Shown: piece by piece, positions 15,793 to 23,885 of the stretch
Layout: each line of letters starts with the position of its first letter
Position numbering within the stretch: position 1 is the stretch's first letter
Source: an uncultured Clostridia bacterium
Lineage (GTDB): Bacteria > Bacillota > Clostridia > Christensenellales > UBA1242
Length of the DNA: 29,274 nt
Direction: 5' to 3'
Assembly (NCBI GenBank): GCA_934746515.1
Contig: CAKVFH010000013.1
Span: 1-29,274 of the forward strand
Made by a program: the position numbers and the translations under genes
The notes under the pieces: model-generated
What the model saw: only the letters and a program-made list of their open reading frames with translations
Database searches by the model: none
Told to the model about the DNA's origin: nothing

Positions 15793-17523
15793 CTATTTTT
15801 TGTCACTATCAATCAAGTTGTCAACCACGATAAATGCTCCATGATTGCCACGAGTTTTTGCTGCTGGAGCACTACTGACAGTCTTTGGCTCTGCTGTTTT
15901 TGGTTGCTCTACGGTTTTTCCAATCTTCGTTTGAGTGATAGAATCCATAAAGTTTTCTGGCTCTGGTTTCTTGTAAACAGGTTTGCTTGTTTCAGGTTGA
16001 ACCTTTGCCCTATTTTCATTCTTTTCAAAGCCTGCATTTGAATTGCCTTCATTCATAAGGTTTTTCAAACCCTGCAAACTTGTGTTATTTAAGCTTGAAG
16101 TTGTGAGCTGATCAAAAACTGATGCACTTGTTGGGTTTGCTTGATTATAGTTTGATCTATATTGGTCTTCTGGTTGCTGAAGATTGTTTTGCACAGCATA
16201 ATCACCAACATTTTGTGTGTTTCCGCTTGTTCCAAAAACATCTTGACTAACAGAATTTTGTTGTACAAATCCATTTTGCTGTGCATAAGGCTGTGCGGTA
16301 TGATTGATTTGATTAAAATCGTTTTGTTGTGCACTAAACCCACCTTGTATGTTTTGATCCATCTCACTTTGCAAGTTTCCTTGTTCACTAGACTTCACAA
16401 CATTATTTATTGACTGGAATTTATCTTCAAATTCATTGTTAAACAACGGATGATTATCGCTAAATTCATACTTTTCATTGTCTGCATTTTCTTGATTGTC
16501 AGCACTTTCATTCTGCATTGCTTTGAGTTTATATTGTCTAATAACTTCTTCAGCTTGTCTTAAAAGTCTAACTTCTTCATCAGACATATTTTTTATGTAT
16601 TCTTCTTCAACAACTTCTGGTTTTTGCTCTTGATATTTCAAGCCCTTTTCAGCCGCAATTTCTTTTAGAGCATTTTCCATTTCATCTGACAAAGCACCGG
16701 TAATTTCGGTCTTTTTCTTTGTTTCAATGGCTTCTTCTTTCTCTTTTTTATTCTTTGCAAGCTGTTCATAAACCGATTGATAAGCAGTGTATTTTCTGTC
16801 AATTTCAGACTTCTCTTCTTCCATAAATTCAACATTCGCAATTCTTTCTGAAGGAATGTTGTATTTTCTGATAATCTCAAACGCCTTATCAACATCACCA
16901 ACCTTGTCTCTTGAGTGTGCATCAGAAGAAACAGCAAACATACAACCACTTGCAATCAAGTCTTCAACCTGTTTTTCAGTCCATTTTGTGTGGCGGTTAT
17001 TGATTTCAACGAGAGTTCCACGCTCACTGCAAGCTTTTCCAATCTCATATAAATCAGTTGTCAAAATTGAGTCAAGGTGTGAAACCATTGTGACTGGATA
17101 TCTATTTATGCAATTAACAAACGCGTTTGTGCATTTTTGTTTAGCTTCTTTTGTTTTTGGAACTTTACCAAAAAAGTTTGCAAAGTTTGTAAAAATCATT
17201 TTGTGATAGCCAACCACCAAAATATCAAGCATTGCGAGCGTTTCGTTGTCAATGTCAAGCTCGCCGTCTTCGCTGATAATATCAGCTTCAATGCCCAGCA
17301 AAACTTTGGTTTTCGACCAGGTATTGATTTCATCAACAATTTTTCTCGCTTGTTTTACTTTTAGTTTTGTTGTTCTAAAAAAATGTGCATATCCATGATC
17401 AGTTATGCCAATTTCCACAAGCCCCATTTCATTAGCGGCAATCGCCATTTCTTCAATGGTGTTTTTTCCATGGTTAAATCTACTATTTTTGGAATGCGTG
17501 TGAAGATCTGCAAGAAGTTTCAT
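15793..17523 (-). CDS. PHP-domain phosphoesterase with long Gln/Asn-rich tail
   Basis: A 576-residue protein. Residues 1-235 are a PHP metallo-phosphoesterase domain of the YcdX/histidinol-phosphatase-like type with metal-binding motifs LHTHS (7-11), TDHGYAH (41-47), IEAD (78-81), GYHK (105-108), SHLDS (148-152) and SSDAHS (199-204). Residues 236-340 are charged and probably helical; about 340-500 is rich in Gln, Asn and Ser; 500-560 is Pro/Lys-rich, ending in a hydrophobic GAFIVVDNLI. PHP proteins next to murB are normally about 240-280 residues, so the tail is an addition. The start is ATG 17523, five bases after AGGTGA; a GTG at 17532 overlaps that site and is less likely. It overlaps the murB 3' end by 41 bases. 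The substrate is unknown. Confidence 0.85.
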   Translation of the reverse strand: MKLLADLHTHSKNSRFNHGKNTIEEMAIAANEMGLVEIGITDHGYAHFFRTTKLKVKQARKIVDEINTWSKTKVLLGIEADIISEDGELDIDNETLAMLDILVVGYHKMIFTNFANFFGKVPKTKEAKQKCTNAFVNCINRYPVTMVSHLDSILTTDLYEIGKACSERGTLVEINNRHTKWTEKQVEDLIASGCMFAVSSDAHSRDKVGDVDKAFEIIRKYNIPSERIANVEFMEEEKSEIDRKYTAYQSVYEQLAKNKKEKEEAIETKKKTEITGALSDEMENALKEIAAEKGLKYQEQKPEVVEEEYIKNMSDEEVRLLRQAEEVIRQYKLKAMQNESADNQENADNEKYEFSDNHPLFNNEFEDKFQSINNVVKSSEQGNLQSEMDQNIQGGFSAQQNDFNQINHTAQPYAQQNGFVQQNSVSQDVFGTSGNTQNVGDYAVQNNLQQPEDQYRSNYNQANPTSASVFDQLTTSSLNNTSLQGLKNLMNEGNSNAGFEKNENRAKVQPETSKPVYKKPEPENFMDSITQTKIGKTVEQPKTAEPKTVSSAPAAKTRGNHGAFIVVDNLIDSDKK

Positions 17524-18409
17524 AATTGTCACCTACTTTTTCTATTTCTGAAATAAGTGTCAAGCCGAACTGTTTGCTAACTTTATCTTCCACCAACGCT
17601 TGAAGTTTCAAAAAATCTTCTGCCGAGCCCTGTTTATCATTAACAAAGAAATTAGCGTGTTTTTTTGAAATAACAACCCCACCAATCCTTGTCATTTTAA
17701 GCCCCGCGCGTTCAATGTAAAACCCAGCGGATTTGCCGTTAATTTTCTGATAAACCGAGCCAAGCGAAAAGCCGTTTGGCTGCATCACAGTTCGCTTATA
17801 AGTATACTCATTACATAAGCTAATTATATCATACTCATTTTTGTTTTCAAACCAAAATGACGCGGTTAGCAAAACTATTCCCTTCAAATTTGAAAAATGG
17901 TAACCAAACTTAATGTGATTTGCAGGAATATCTACAATTTTTCCATTATAAAAAGCAGAGATTTTAACCAGTTTTGATGAAATATTATTTCCGTAAGCGC
18001 CGGCATTATTGAATATTGCTCCACCCACAGTCGCAGGAATCCCCACAAGCTGCTCAATGCCACCTAGCTTATTTCTCTTTGCAATCTCAATTAGCCTTGA
18101 AATTTGCATACCAGCCGAAACTGTAACAGAATTTCCACTAACCTTGTATTCATCTCTCATCTTGCTTGTAAAGATTATCGGAAAAGTAATTTTGCTCACA
18201 AACAAAAGATTGCTGGTGTTTCCAACAACTTTAAACTTTACCTTTTTTCTGTGCATCAATTTAACAGCCAAACAAAGCTCACGGACATTTTTGGGAAACA
18301 CCGCAAGTTCAATCACCTGACCGAGTTTTATGGTTGAAACTTCAATAACATCAAAGTTTTCGATATAGTCAATTTTTAATTGCTTAAGCGCAAGTTTTAT
18401 CATATCCAC
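17483..18409 (-). CDS. murB: UDP-N-acetylenolpyruvoylglucosamine reductase, divergent
   Basis: Reduces UDP-GlcNAc-enolpyruvate to UDP-MurNAc with NADPH and FAD, in peptidoglycan precursor synthesis. The 308 residues follow the type IIa MurB layout: FAD-binding GNTSNLL (63-69), GIPATVGGAIFNNAGAYG (123-140), the catalytic Ser218 in GSVY, AGLKMTRIGG and KHANFFVN, and a C-terminal Glu in LISEIEKVG near 288. Departures from the usual pattern are GNTSN for GNGSN, KLGQ where xxGG is usual near 30, and YHFS (170-173) for the YRxS motif that holds a catalytic Arg. The start is probably GTG at 18409, eight bases after AGGGAG; an ATG two codons later is less well spaced. The 3' end runs 41 bases into the PHP gene. 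Confidence 0.88.
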   Translation of the reverse strand: MDMIKLALKQLKIDYIENFDVIEVSTIKLGQVIELAVFPKNVRELCLAVKLMHRKKVKFKVVGNTSNLLFVSKITFPIIFTSKMRDEYKVSGNSVTVSAGMQISRLIEIAKRNKLGGIEQLVGIPATVGGAIFNNAGAYGNNISSKLVKISAFYNGKIVDIPANHIKFGYHFSNLKGIVLLTASFWFENKNEYDIISLCNEYTYKRTVMQPNGFSLGSVYQKINGKSAGFYIERAGLKMTRIGGVVISKKHANFFVNDKQGSAEDFLKLQALVEDKVSKQFGLTLISEIEKVGDNYETSCRSSHAFQK

Positions 18410-18456
18410 GAGAAAATCTCCCTTGAATTTAGTCGCCTAATCAATCACACAAACAC

Positions 18457-19557
18457 CTAACCAAAAATCTTTTTAAGCTCGCAATCGCTGAAATTTTCAA
18501 GTATTATGTCTCGCATAATACCCTTATAATCCGTTTCATTCATCGCCAAAATTGGAAACATTCCAATGGTTTCAACCTGTTTTTGATTTCTCTCTTCCAG
18601 CAAATATAAAACAAACATTTCGGCATATTTTTTGCGGAGCGGATTTTCTTGTTTGCAAACAAAAGCAAATTGAACCAAATCAGTCCATGATAATATCGGC
18701 TGAATAATAACATCACTTACCTTGCCACTTTCCACCCTATTTTCCATTCTGATAATATCTCTGTGAGTACCAAGCAAAATTGTTGCACCATTAGACAAGA
18801 AAGAACTATAGGCCGAGTATTGCGATTTGAACACAAGTTCGTTTTCACTATCGTTAGTTGATTGAATAGACCCTGCTCTATTGTATGCAAAAAGCGCATT
18901 TTTTGGCATGAGATAGTTTCCTTCACCATACACCAAAGATGTCGATTTTTTAATATGCTTCCCAGACTTATATTCATAGCCTGAACTAAACGCATTTTCA
19001 TTGAGTTTTATGTTGTTTAATTCGCTAACATCTTTCCCAGCCTTCTCAAGTTTAACTTTCGTTGAAATCAAACTATAAAACCCTGTACACCAAGCAAGAC
19101 CATATTGTTTTCCGTTTAATTTTCCCGCATCAGCAAAGTTTACAGGCATTTTTTTAGGAAGTTTAGAAATCTCGCAAACATAATCTTTTATTTTTTCTGC
19201 AACCCCATAAGAACATGAAATCACATCTGGCACTTGATTACTTTCAAGCAAATTCACCATTTCGCTTTCTGTTAGATTTCTAACAACAATGTAAATGCCT
19301 TTATTTTCCTTTTGAAACTTTTTTGCAAATTTTTCCAAAAGCGACACCTTTGACATTGTACCACTTTCAAATGAATCAATATTCCAGACTTCTAAAACGC
19401 CGTTATATTCACTCTTTTTGCCAATAAAAGTGCTGTAAATATAATTCATATCATCACTATCCGAAAACTTTAATAGCGGCGAAAATACCGCAACAAAAAC
19501 CGTCAAAACCAATAAAAACAACCTAAAAAACACACTTTTAAACTTAACTTTTTTCAT
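18457..19557 (-). CDS. Membrane-anchored extracellular solute-binding-like protein
   Basis: A 366-residue protein resembling family 1 extracellular solute-binding proteins (sugar-binding type): GVLEVWNIDSFESG and LLEKFAKKFQKENKGIYI after the N-terminus, VPDVISCSYGV in the middle and a C-terminal MFVLYLLEERNQKQVETIGM segment typical of these folds. It begins with one hydrophobic helix (about 11-32) and has no lipobox Cys, so it is likely anchored by that helix or secreted. No permease or ATPase is adjacent; it is followed 47 bases later by murB and seems cotranscribed with it. It may be a sensor or scaffold on the cell surface rather than part of an importer. The start ATG 19557 has no ribosome binding site and a possible -10 box lies six bases upstream. 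Confidence 0.65.
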   Translation of the reverse strand: MKKVKFKSVFFRLFLLVLTVFVAVFSPLLKFSDSDDMNYIYSTFIGKKSEYNGVLEVWNIDSFESGTMSKVSLLEKFAKKFQKENKGIYIVVRNLTESEMVNLLESNQVPDVISCSYGVAEKIKDYVCEISKLPKKMPVNFADAGKLNGKQYGLAWCTGFYSLISTKVKLEKAGKDVSELNNIKLNENAFSSGYEYKSGKHIKKSTSLVYGEGNYLMPKNALFAYNRAGSIQSTNDSENELVFKSQYSAYSSFLSNGATILLGTHRDIIRMENRVESGKVSDVIIQPILSWTDLVQFAFVCKQENPLRKKYAEMFVLYLLEERNQKQVETIGMFPILAMNETDYKGIMRDIILENFSDCELKKIFG

Positions 19558-19563
19558 CTTTAA

Positions 19564-19592
19564 ATCTTATGCTGAAAATTCTTTTCTATGAA
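19564..19592 (-). promoter_or_regulatory. Possible promoter of the binding-protein-like gene
   Basis: On the minus strand, TAAGAT (19564-19569) six bases before the ATG, with TTCATA (19587-19592) 17 bases upstream. Both match consensus only partly; the call rests mainly on spacing shared with four other genes. Confidence 0.35.
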
Positions 19593-19596
19593 AAAA

Positions 19597-19617
19597 ACCG
19601 AGCCAAAATGACCCAGT
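19597..19617 (-). terminator. uvrC terminator
   Basis: In the minus direction ACTGGGTC and GGCTCGGT form an 8-bp stem with three G-U pairs around ATTTT, followed by a run of T. It lies about 80 bases after the uvrC stop. Confidence 0.6.
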
Positions 19618-19699
19618 TTTTATTCTTTTTGCAATTGTTTTAAATTTTTTGTTATTGCAAATTCAATTTTCTTTTGGTTTTACTATCCAAAAATATCAA

Positions 19700-21538
19700 T
19701 TACTCCCCATCAAAACCTTGTTCGTGGTAAAAATCAAAAATGATTTTTGCAAGATTTTCGCCAATTCCTTCAACTTTCATTAGATCTGCTTGACTTGCTT
19801 TTGAAATCGCTTCAACTGATTTAAAATATTTTAACAGAGCTGTGGCTTTTTGCTCCCCAACACCTTCTATTTTCGATATTGAACTTTTTAGTGATTTTCC
19901 CCTTAAATTTCTATGGAAAGTGATTGCAAATCTGTGAGATTCATCACGCACACGCTCCAAAAGTTTCAAAATATTGTCATTTCTATCAAGAATTATCGGC
20001 TCATTTGAAACACTCGTGCAAATTTCTTCATATTTTTTTGCAAGTGAAATAACTGCAATATCAAGCCCCATTTCATCAATAACTTCTTTTGCTGCATGCA
20101 ATTGTCCATAGCCGCCATCAATCAAAATCAAATCTGGTTTCTTTGAAAAACCTTCTTTGCACTCAACAAGATCGTGAAGCCTGCGGTTCAAAACTTCATT
20201 CATTGATTTAAAATCATCTGGACCTTCAACCGTTTTAATTTTAAACTTGCGATATTCTTTATAAGCTGGTTCACCGCGTTCAAAAACAACCATACTAGCC
20301 ACTGAAAACTGCCCCGAAATATTTGAAATATCATAGCCTTCAATGCGGTATAAATGCTTTAAATTCAATAGTTTTTGCAAATTTTCAAGAGCCACTTGTG
20401 TCATTTGATGTTTTCTATCAATTCTGGCTTTATAGTGTTCCAAATACTCATTTGCGTTTTTGTTTGCATTTTCAACAAGCTCTTTTTTCACACCGATTTT
20501 TGGAATGGTGATTCTGACAGTTTTTGAATAGTTCGACAACAAAAACTCTTGAAGCATGGTTTTATCATCATCAGAAAGTTCCAGCGCAACGATTTCCTTT
20601 GGCAAAAGTTTATCTTTGTAATAGCTTGAAATAAACGACAACAAAATTTCATTTTTTGTGCCAACAACATCCATAAGCGGATAGTTTACCTGCCCAAGAT
20701 TTTTCCCACCACGCATCATCATTACATTGATTGCAAACACATCGTCACGCTCAATAATGCCAAAAACATCAAAATTTGAATCACTTGCAAGGCTAGTTAT
20801 CAAGTCTTTATCAATACCTTGAATTGATCGCAACTGATTTCTTACAACCATTGCTTCTTCAAACTTTAGTTCACTCGACAGCTGATTCATCTTTTTTGTG
20901 AGTTCTTGCTTAATATGCCCTGTTTTTCCGTTCAAAAACTCAATTACTTTATCAATAACTTCAAGGTACTCTTTCTCTCCATTTTCTTTAACACATGGAG
21001 CAAGACATTTCCCAATTTCGCCATACAAACAAGGCTTTGTGAGCTTTGGATTGGCATCAAAATTTTTATTGCACCACCTAATTGGATAAGCAGACTTAAT
21101 CATGGCGACAAGCTCACTTATTCTAGTTCCAGTAACATAAGGCCCAAACAGCATAACATTTGGCTCATTTTTTGGACGCCTAACCACCTGAAGCCTTGGA
21201 TATCTTTCATTAAAATCAATCTTCAAATATGGAAAACTCTTGTCGTCTTTAAGCAAAATGTTATATTTTGGCTTATATTTTTTTATTAAATTGCTTTCCA
21301 GCGAAAACGCATCAAGCTCGCTATTAGTCAAAATATAGTCAAAATGGTCAATATTTGAAACCAAAGCATAGGTTTTTTGAGTCTTTGGAGTGTCGTCAAA
21401 ATAACTTTTAACTCTTCGCCTTAAAATCTTGGCTTTACCAACATAAATAACTTCGTCATTTACATTTTTCATAATATAAACGCCCGAAGTTTCTGGTAAT
21501 TCAGTTTTAACCTTATTTAACAGTTCTTCTCTATTCAT
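19700..21538 (-). CDS. uvrC: UvrABC excinuclease subunit C
   Basis: Makes both incisions in nucleotide excision repair. The 612 residues from ATG 21538 contain the GIY-YIG nuclease (SGVYIMKNVNDEVIYVGKAK from residue 18), a Cys cluster (CLYGEIGKCLAPC and an earlier WCNK) of the kind that binds an iron-sulfur cluster in UvrC, the UvrB-interacting UVR motif (ELKFEEAMVVRNQL), the RNase H-like endonuclease with IEGYDISN and DLILIDGGYGQ, and two C-terminal helix-hairpin-helix units (IEGVGEQKATALLKYF and VEGIGENLAKII). The frame is open to 21604, but the family N-terminus and a TATAAT box that sits six bases before ATG 21538 favour the internal start. Monocistronic: terminators lie on both sides. 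Confidence 0.95.
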   Translation of the reverse strand: MNREELLNKVKTELPETSGVYIMKNVNDEVIYVGKAKILRRRVKSYFDDTPKTQKTYALVSNIDHFDYILTNSELDAFSLESNLIKKYKPKYNILLKDDKSFPYLKIDFNERYPRLQVVRRPKNEPNVMLFGPYVTGTRISELVAMIKSAYPIRWCNKNFDANPKLTKPCLYGEIGKCLAPCVKENGEKEYLEVIDKVIEFLNGKTGHIKQELTKKMNQLSSELKFEEAMVVRNQLRSIQGIDKDLITSLASDSNFDVFGIIERDDVFAINVMMMRGGKNLGQVNYPLMDVVGTKNEILLSFISSYYKDKLLPKEIVALELSDDDKTMLQEFLLSNYSKTVRITIPKIGVKKELVENANKNANEYLEHYKARIDRKHQMTQVALENLQKLLNLKHLYRIEGYDISNISGQFSVASMVVFERGEPAYKEYRKFKIKTVEGPDDFKSMNEVLNRRLHDLVECKEGFSKKPDLILIDGGYGQLHAAKEVIDEMGLDIAVISLAKKYEEICTSVSNEPIILDRNDNILKLLERVRDESHRFAITFHRNLRGKSLKSSISKIEGVGEQKATALLKYFKSVEAISKASQADLMKVEGIGENLAKIIFDFYHEQGFDGE

Positions 21539-21544
21539 AAGCCT

Positions 21545-21550
21545 ATTATA
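21545..21550 (-). promoter_or_regulatory. uvrC extended -10 promoter
   Basis: TGTTATAAT on the minus strand gives a consensus -10 with the upstream TG of an extended promoter; no good -35 is present. Six bases separate it from the uvrC ATG. Confidence 0.65.
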
Positions 21551-21757
21551 ACACATTATTTCCAAAATAAAAAGAATTGCATAATTTACTTCATATTTTT
21601 TCAAAAATTAGTTTCAAAACTTATAAATCGTATCACAACTCACCATAAAAAACTTTTTCATTTCAATTTTCAAGATTTTATCATCTTTCGTTTATAATTT
21701 TTCATAGTTTTCCCACTCATAAAAAAACTTTCCACCAGTTTTCAACCAAATAAAAAA

Positions 21758-21779
21758 CCGCATCAAACAATTGATGCAG
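21758..21779 (-). terminator. Terminator of the kinase-like pair
   Basis: In the minus direction CTGCATCAA and TTGATGCGG form a 9-bp stem with one G-U pair, loop TTGT, followed by TTTTTTATTT. The rest of 21539-21757 is AT-rich, and apart from the uvrC -10 box nothing else was recognised in it. Confidence 0.8.
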
Positions 21780-21816
21780 CCTTTATGTTTTTATTATGTT
21801 TATTTTATTTCAAATT

Positions 21817-22791
21817 TTAATCAAATTTCTTTTCAAATTCATCAAAAATTTCTTTTGCGTCTGTCTTTGAGAGCATGTCGCTAATCATCAAATAATCTCT
21901 CACAAAAGCATTACTATCTGTAAATTTTGGTGACATACAAACGCTGTTCATTCGTTTAATCATTTTAATCATCGCGGCTTTGCAAGGTTTTGCAACCTTT
22001 TCTTTCATGCTAACTAAATAGCTTTTTGCTTCTCCATCATTACTAACAAATTCCCTTGGATTTGTAACATAATTATTATAGAAAAACAGCCAAACTAAGC
22101 CGCTAGTCATGTGACTATCTGCAACCTTTTTTGTAGTTCTTCCTTCTGCAATTCTGTCTTCAAAATTATTATCAATAATTGAAAATTGTTTGTCTTTTTG
22201 AAATAACACATTTGCTGGAAAAAAGTCAGGCTTGCTGAATATTCCATCCAAACACATAACGTAGCAATCATACAAAAATTTATCAATCATTGACTCGGGC
22301 GCTGAAGCCAAATATTCATTCACCTTTTGATAGTCTTTAACATAAGCTTTCAAAATCTCTCTAAAAAGCAATCTATCATCATCTGGGGAATTTATAACAT
22401 GCAAAAACTCATCCTTTGAACATAGCTTTTTGCATACATCATAAACTTCTTCCAAATAGCCATAAAAAAGCTGTCTGCCCTTAATTCTCTCTTCCAAAAT
22501 ATAATAATCATAACGATTTTCTGGCTTAACTCTTCTATTGAAATTTGGAATCTTTGTCCACGCATAAATATTAGGAACATTCAGACCCCTTTCATGAAAC
22601 TTTTTCATTTCTTTGCAATAATCATCAAATTTTGCATCAAAATCAGAATCGTCTTTTTTTGTATATCTTTTCAAGACATAATTATCATCTAAAAAATAAG
22701 CACAACCTTCACCACCAGACGCATAAGGAAATGAGTCAAGTCTTGTGATTGCATCATACATCATAATGCTTTCTTTGCTAAAATTAAACAT
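21817..22791 (-). CDS. Kinase-fold protein, second of tandem pair, unknown substrate
   Basis: A 324-residue protein with a protein-kinase-like or aminoglycoside-phosphotransferase-like fold. Visible landmarks are the glycine-rich loop SGGEGCAYFL (25-34), the ATP-binding Lys41 in YVLKRY, a hinge-like YDYYILEERIKGR (94-106), the catalytic loop PDFFPANVLF with Asp189 and Asn194, and the metal-binding Asp207 in SIIDNN. All residues needed for phosphotransfer therefore appear present. It is clearly paralogous to the gene before it, sharing VPNIYAW / IPKIYTW and the EER(I/V)xGR hinge. An AAAGGA site precedes ATG 22791 by seven bases and only 16 bases separate it from the first gene. Whether it modifies a protein, sugar or small molecule cannot be told. 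Confidence 0.6.
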   Translation of the reverse strand: MFNFSKESIMMYDAITRLDSFPYASGGEGCAYFLDDNYVLKRYTKKDDSDFDAKFDDYCKEMKKFHERGLNVPNIYAWTKIPNFNRRVKPENRYDYYILEERIKGRQLFYGYLEEVYDVCKKLCSKDEFLHVINSPDDDRLLFREILKAYVKDYQKVNEYLASAPESMIDKFLYDCYVMCLDGIFSKPDFFPANVLFQKDKQFSIIDNNFEDRIAEGRTTKKVADSHMTSGLVWLFFYNNYVTNPREFVSNDGEAKSYLVSMKEKVAKPCKAAMIKMIKRMNSVCMSPKFTDSNAFVRDYLMISDMLSKTDAKEIFDEFEKKFD

Positions 22792-22807
22792 AAAACTTTC
22801 CTTTGCC

Positions 22808-23785
22808 TTACATTATCGTAGGCTCAATTTCTTTTACAACTTCATTGATATGATCTTTATTTAAAATTTTTTCAAGTCTCTTAACAAATCCTGCCCACCA
22901 TCTGCTTTCTGCACTAAACTTACAGATTCTCTTGCCTGCTCTAATCACTTTTTTCATCGCTTCAGCGCAAAGAATTTCGTTAATTTCAATCTCTTCATTT
23001 ATTTTGTTTAGTTTAAGATCACCTGACGCATAATGCTTAATGTCGCCATTGTAATTAAAGAGCATTATCATTCTTGCCAAAAGCAATTTTTCTGGCGGTG
23101 TGAAAACTTCATATTTATAACCATCTTCATATTTTTCAAGGTATAAATCAATAAGATTAAGCTTTCCCTGATGAAACAACACATTTCTTGCATGCACATC
23201 AGGAATGGCATATTTGCATTCGCCAAACATTTTGTAAATGCTTTCTAAAAACACTTCCAAATCTTTGTCAGACATGCTTTCAATTCTTTGGTTCATTTCA
23301 ATAAAATCATGAACATAGCTTGAAAGAATTTTCTCATAAACCGCTTGGTTCTCTTCAGGATTTGTAACCGCTCTTTCAAAATCATTTTTTGACAGCAAAT
23401 CTTTAAATTCATCATACATCTTAACAATGTTTGAAATAAATAACTCCCTGCCAGGAACTCTTTCTTCCATGAGATAATAATCAAATCCAGAATGGTCTGG
23501 TCGTTGAATTATTGACCAAGTGTAAATTTTTGGAATTTTGTATCCCTTCTTATAATACCTTTCACACTCTTGGCAATAAAAATTAAATATTTTTTGCAAA
23601 ACTTCAGGGTTGTCAATTTTAGGGAAATATTTTTTAACAATAACTTCATCACTCACAAAAAACACCCTGCCTTCATTACCTGCGCGAGACTCAAAGCTTG
23701 AAAGCAATGGTATGCTTGAAACCAACAATTGTTGTTTGTCAAATTCTGACAAACTGTCCAAATATGACCCACTGAATCTTTTCAT
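22808..23785 (-). CDS. Kinase-fold protein, first of tandem pair, unknown substrate
   Basis: A 325-residue protein of the same kinase-like fold as its downstream neighbour: glycine loop AGNEGRVFFV (35-44), Lys51 or Lys52 in VIVKKYF, hinge region FDYYLMEERVPGRELF (101-116), catalytic loop PDVHARNVLF with Asp196 and Asn201, and Asp213 in LIDLY. A Ser-rich N-terminal stretch of about 30 residues precedes the fold and its C-terminal third is helical and unlike the partner's. The two genes diverge strongly outside the kinase core, so the duplication is old and the substrates may differ. ATG 23785 has no ribosome binding site; a TATAAT box lies six bases upstream, so the mRNA is probably leaderless. 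It starts a two-gene unit. Confidence 0.6.
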   Translation of the reverse strand: MKRFSGSYLDSLSEFDKQQLLVSSIPLLSSFESRAGNEGRVFFVSDEVIVKKYFPKIDNPEVLQKIFNFYCQECERYYKKGYKIPKIYTWSIIQRPDHSGFDYYLMEERVPGRELFISNIVKMYDEFKDLLSKNDFERAVTNPEENQAVYEKILSSYVHDFIEMNQRIESMSDKDLEVFLESIYKMFGECKYAIPDVHARNVLFHQGKLNLIDLYLEKYEDGYKYEVFTPPEKLLLARMIMLFNYNGDIKHYASGDLKLNKINEEIEINEILCAEAMKKVIRAGKRICKFSAESRWWAGFVKRLEKILNKDHINEVVKEIEPTIM

Positions 23786-23791
23786 ACACTT

Positions 23792-23820
23792 ATTATATCA
23801 GAACTAAACCTAAAAGTAAA
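23792..23820 (-). promoter_or_regulatory. Promoter of the kinase-like pair
   Basis: On the minus strand, -35 TTTACT (23815-23820), a 17-base spacer and consensus -10 TATAAT (23792-23797), ending six bases before the ATG. This is the clearest case in the window for a leaderless start. Confidence 0.75.
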
Positions 23821-23885
23821 TAGTTATTAAAATTTAATTTTATTGCAAATGTGTAAAACAAAAAAAACACGCGTAAATTGCGAAA

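Noticed and set aside
18504..18530. Hairpin resembling the repeated terminator (TATTATG with CATAATA arms) inside the binding-protein-like gene
   Set aside because: It lies in coding sequence, has a different loop (GCGAG) and no T run; probably chance, though it could be a decayed copy.
21539..21604. Upstream in-frame start of UvrC
   Set aside because: The extra 22 residues do not resemble UvrC, and the extension covers the TATAAT box.
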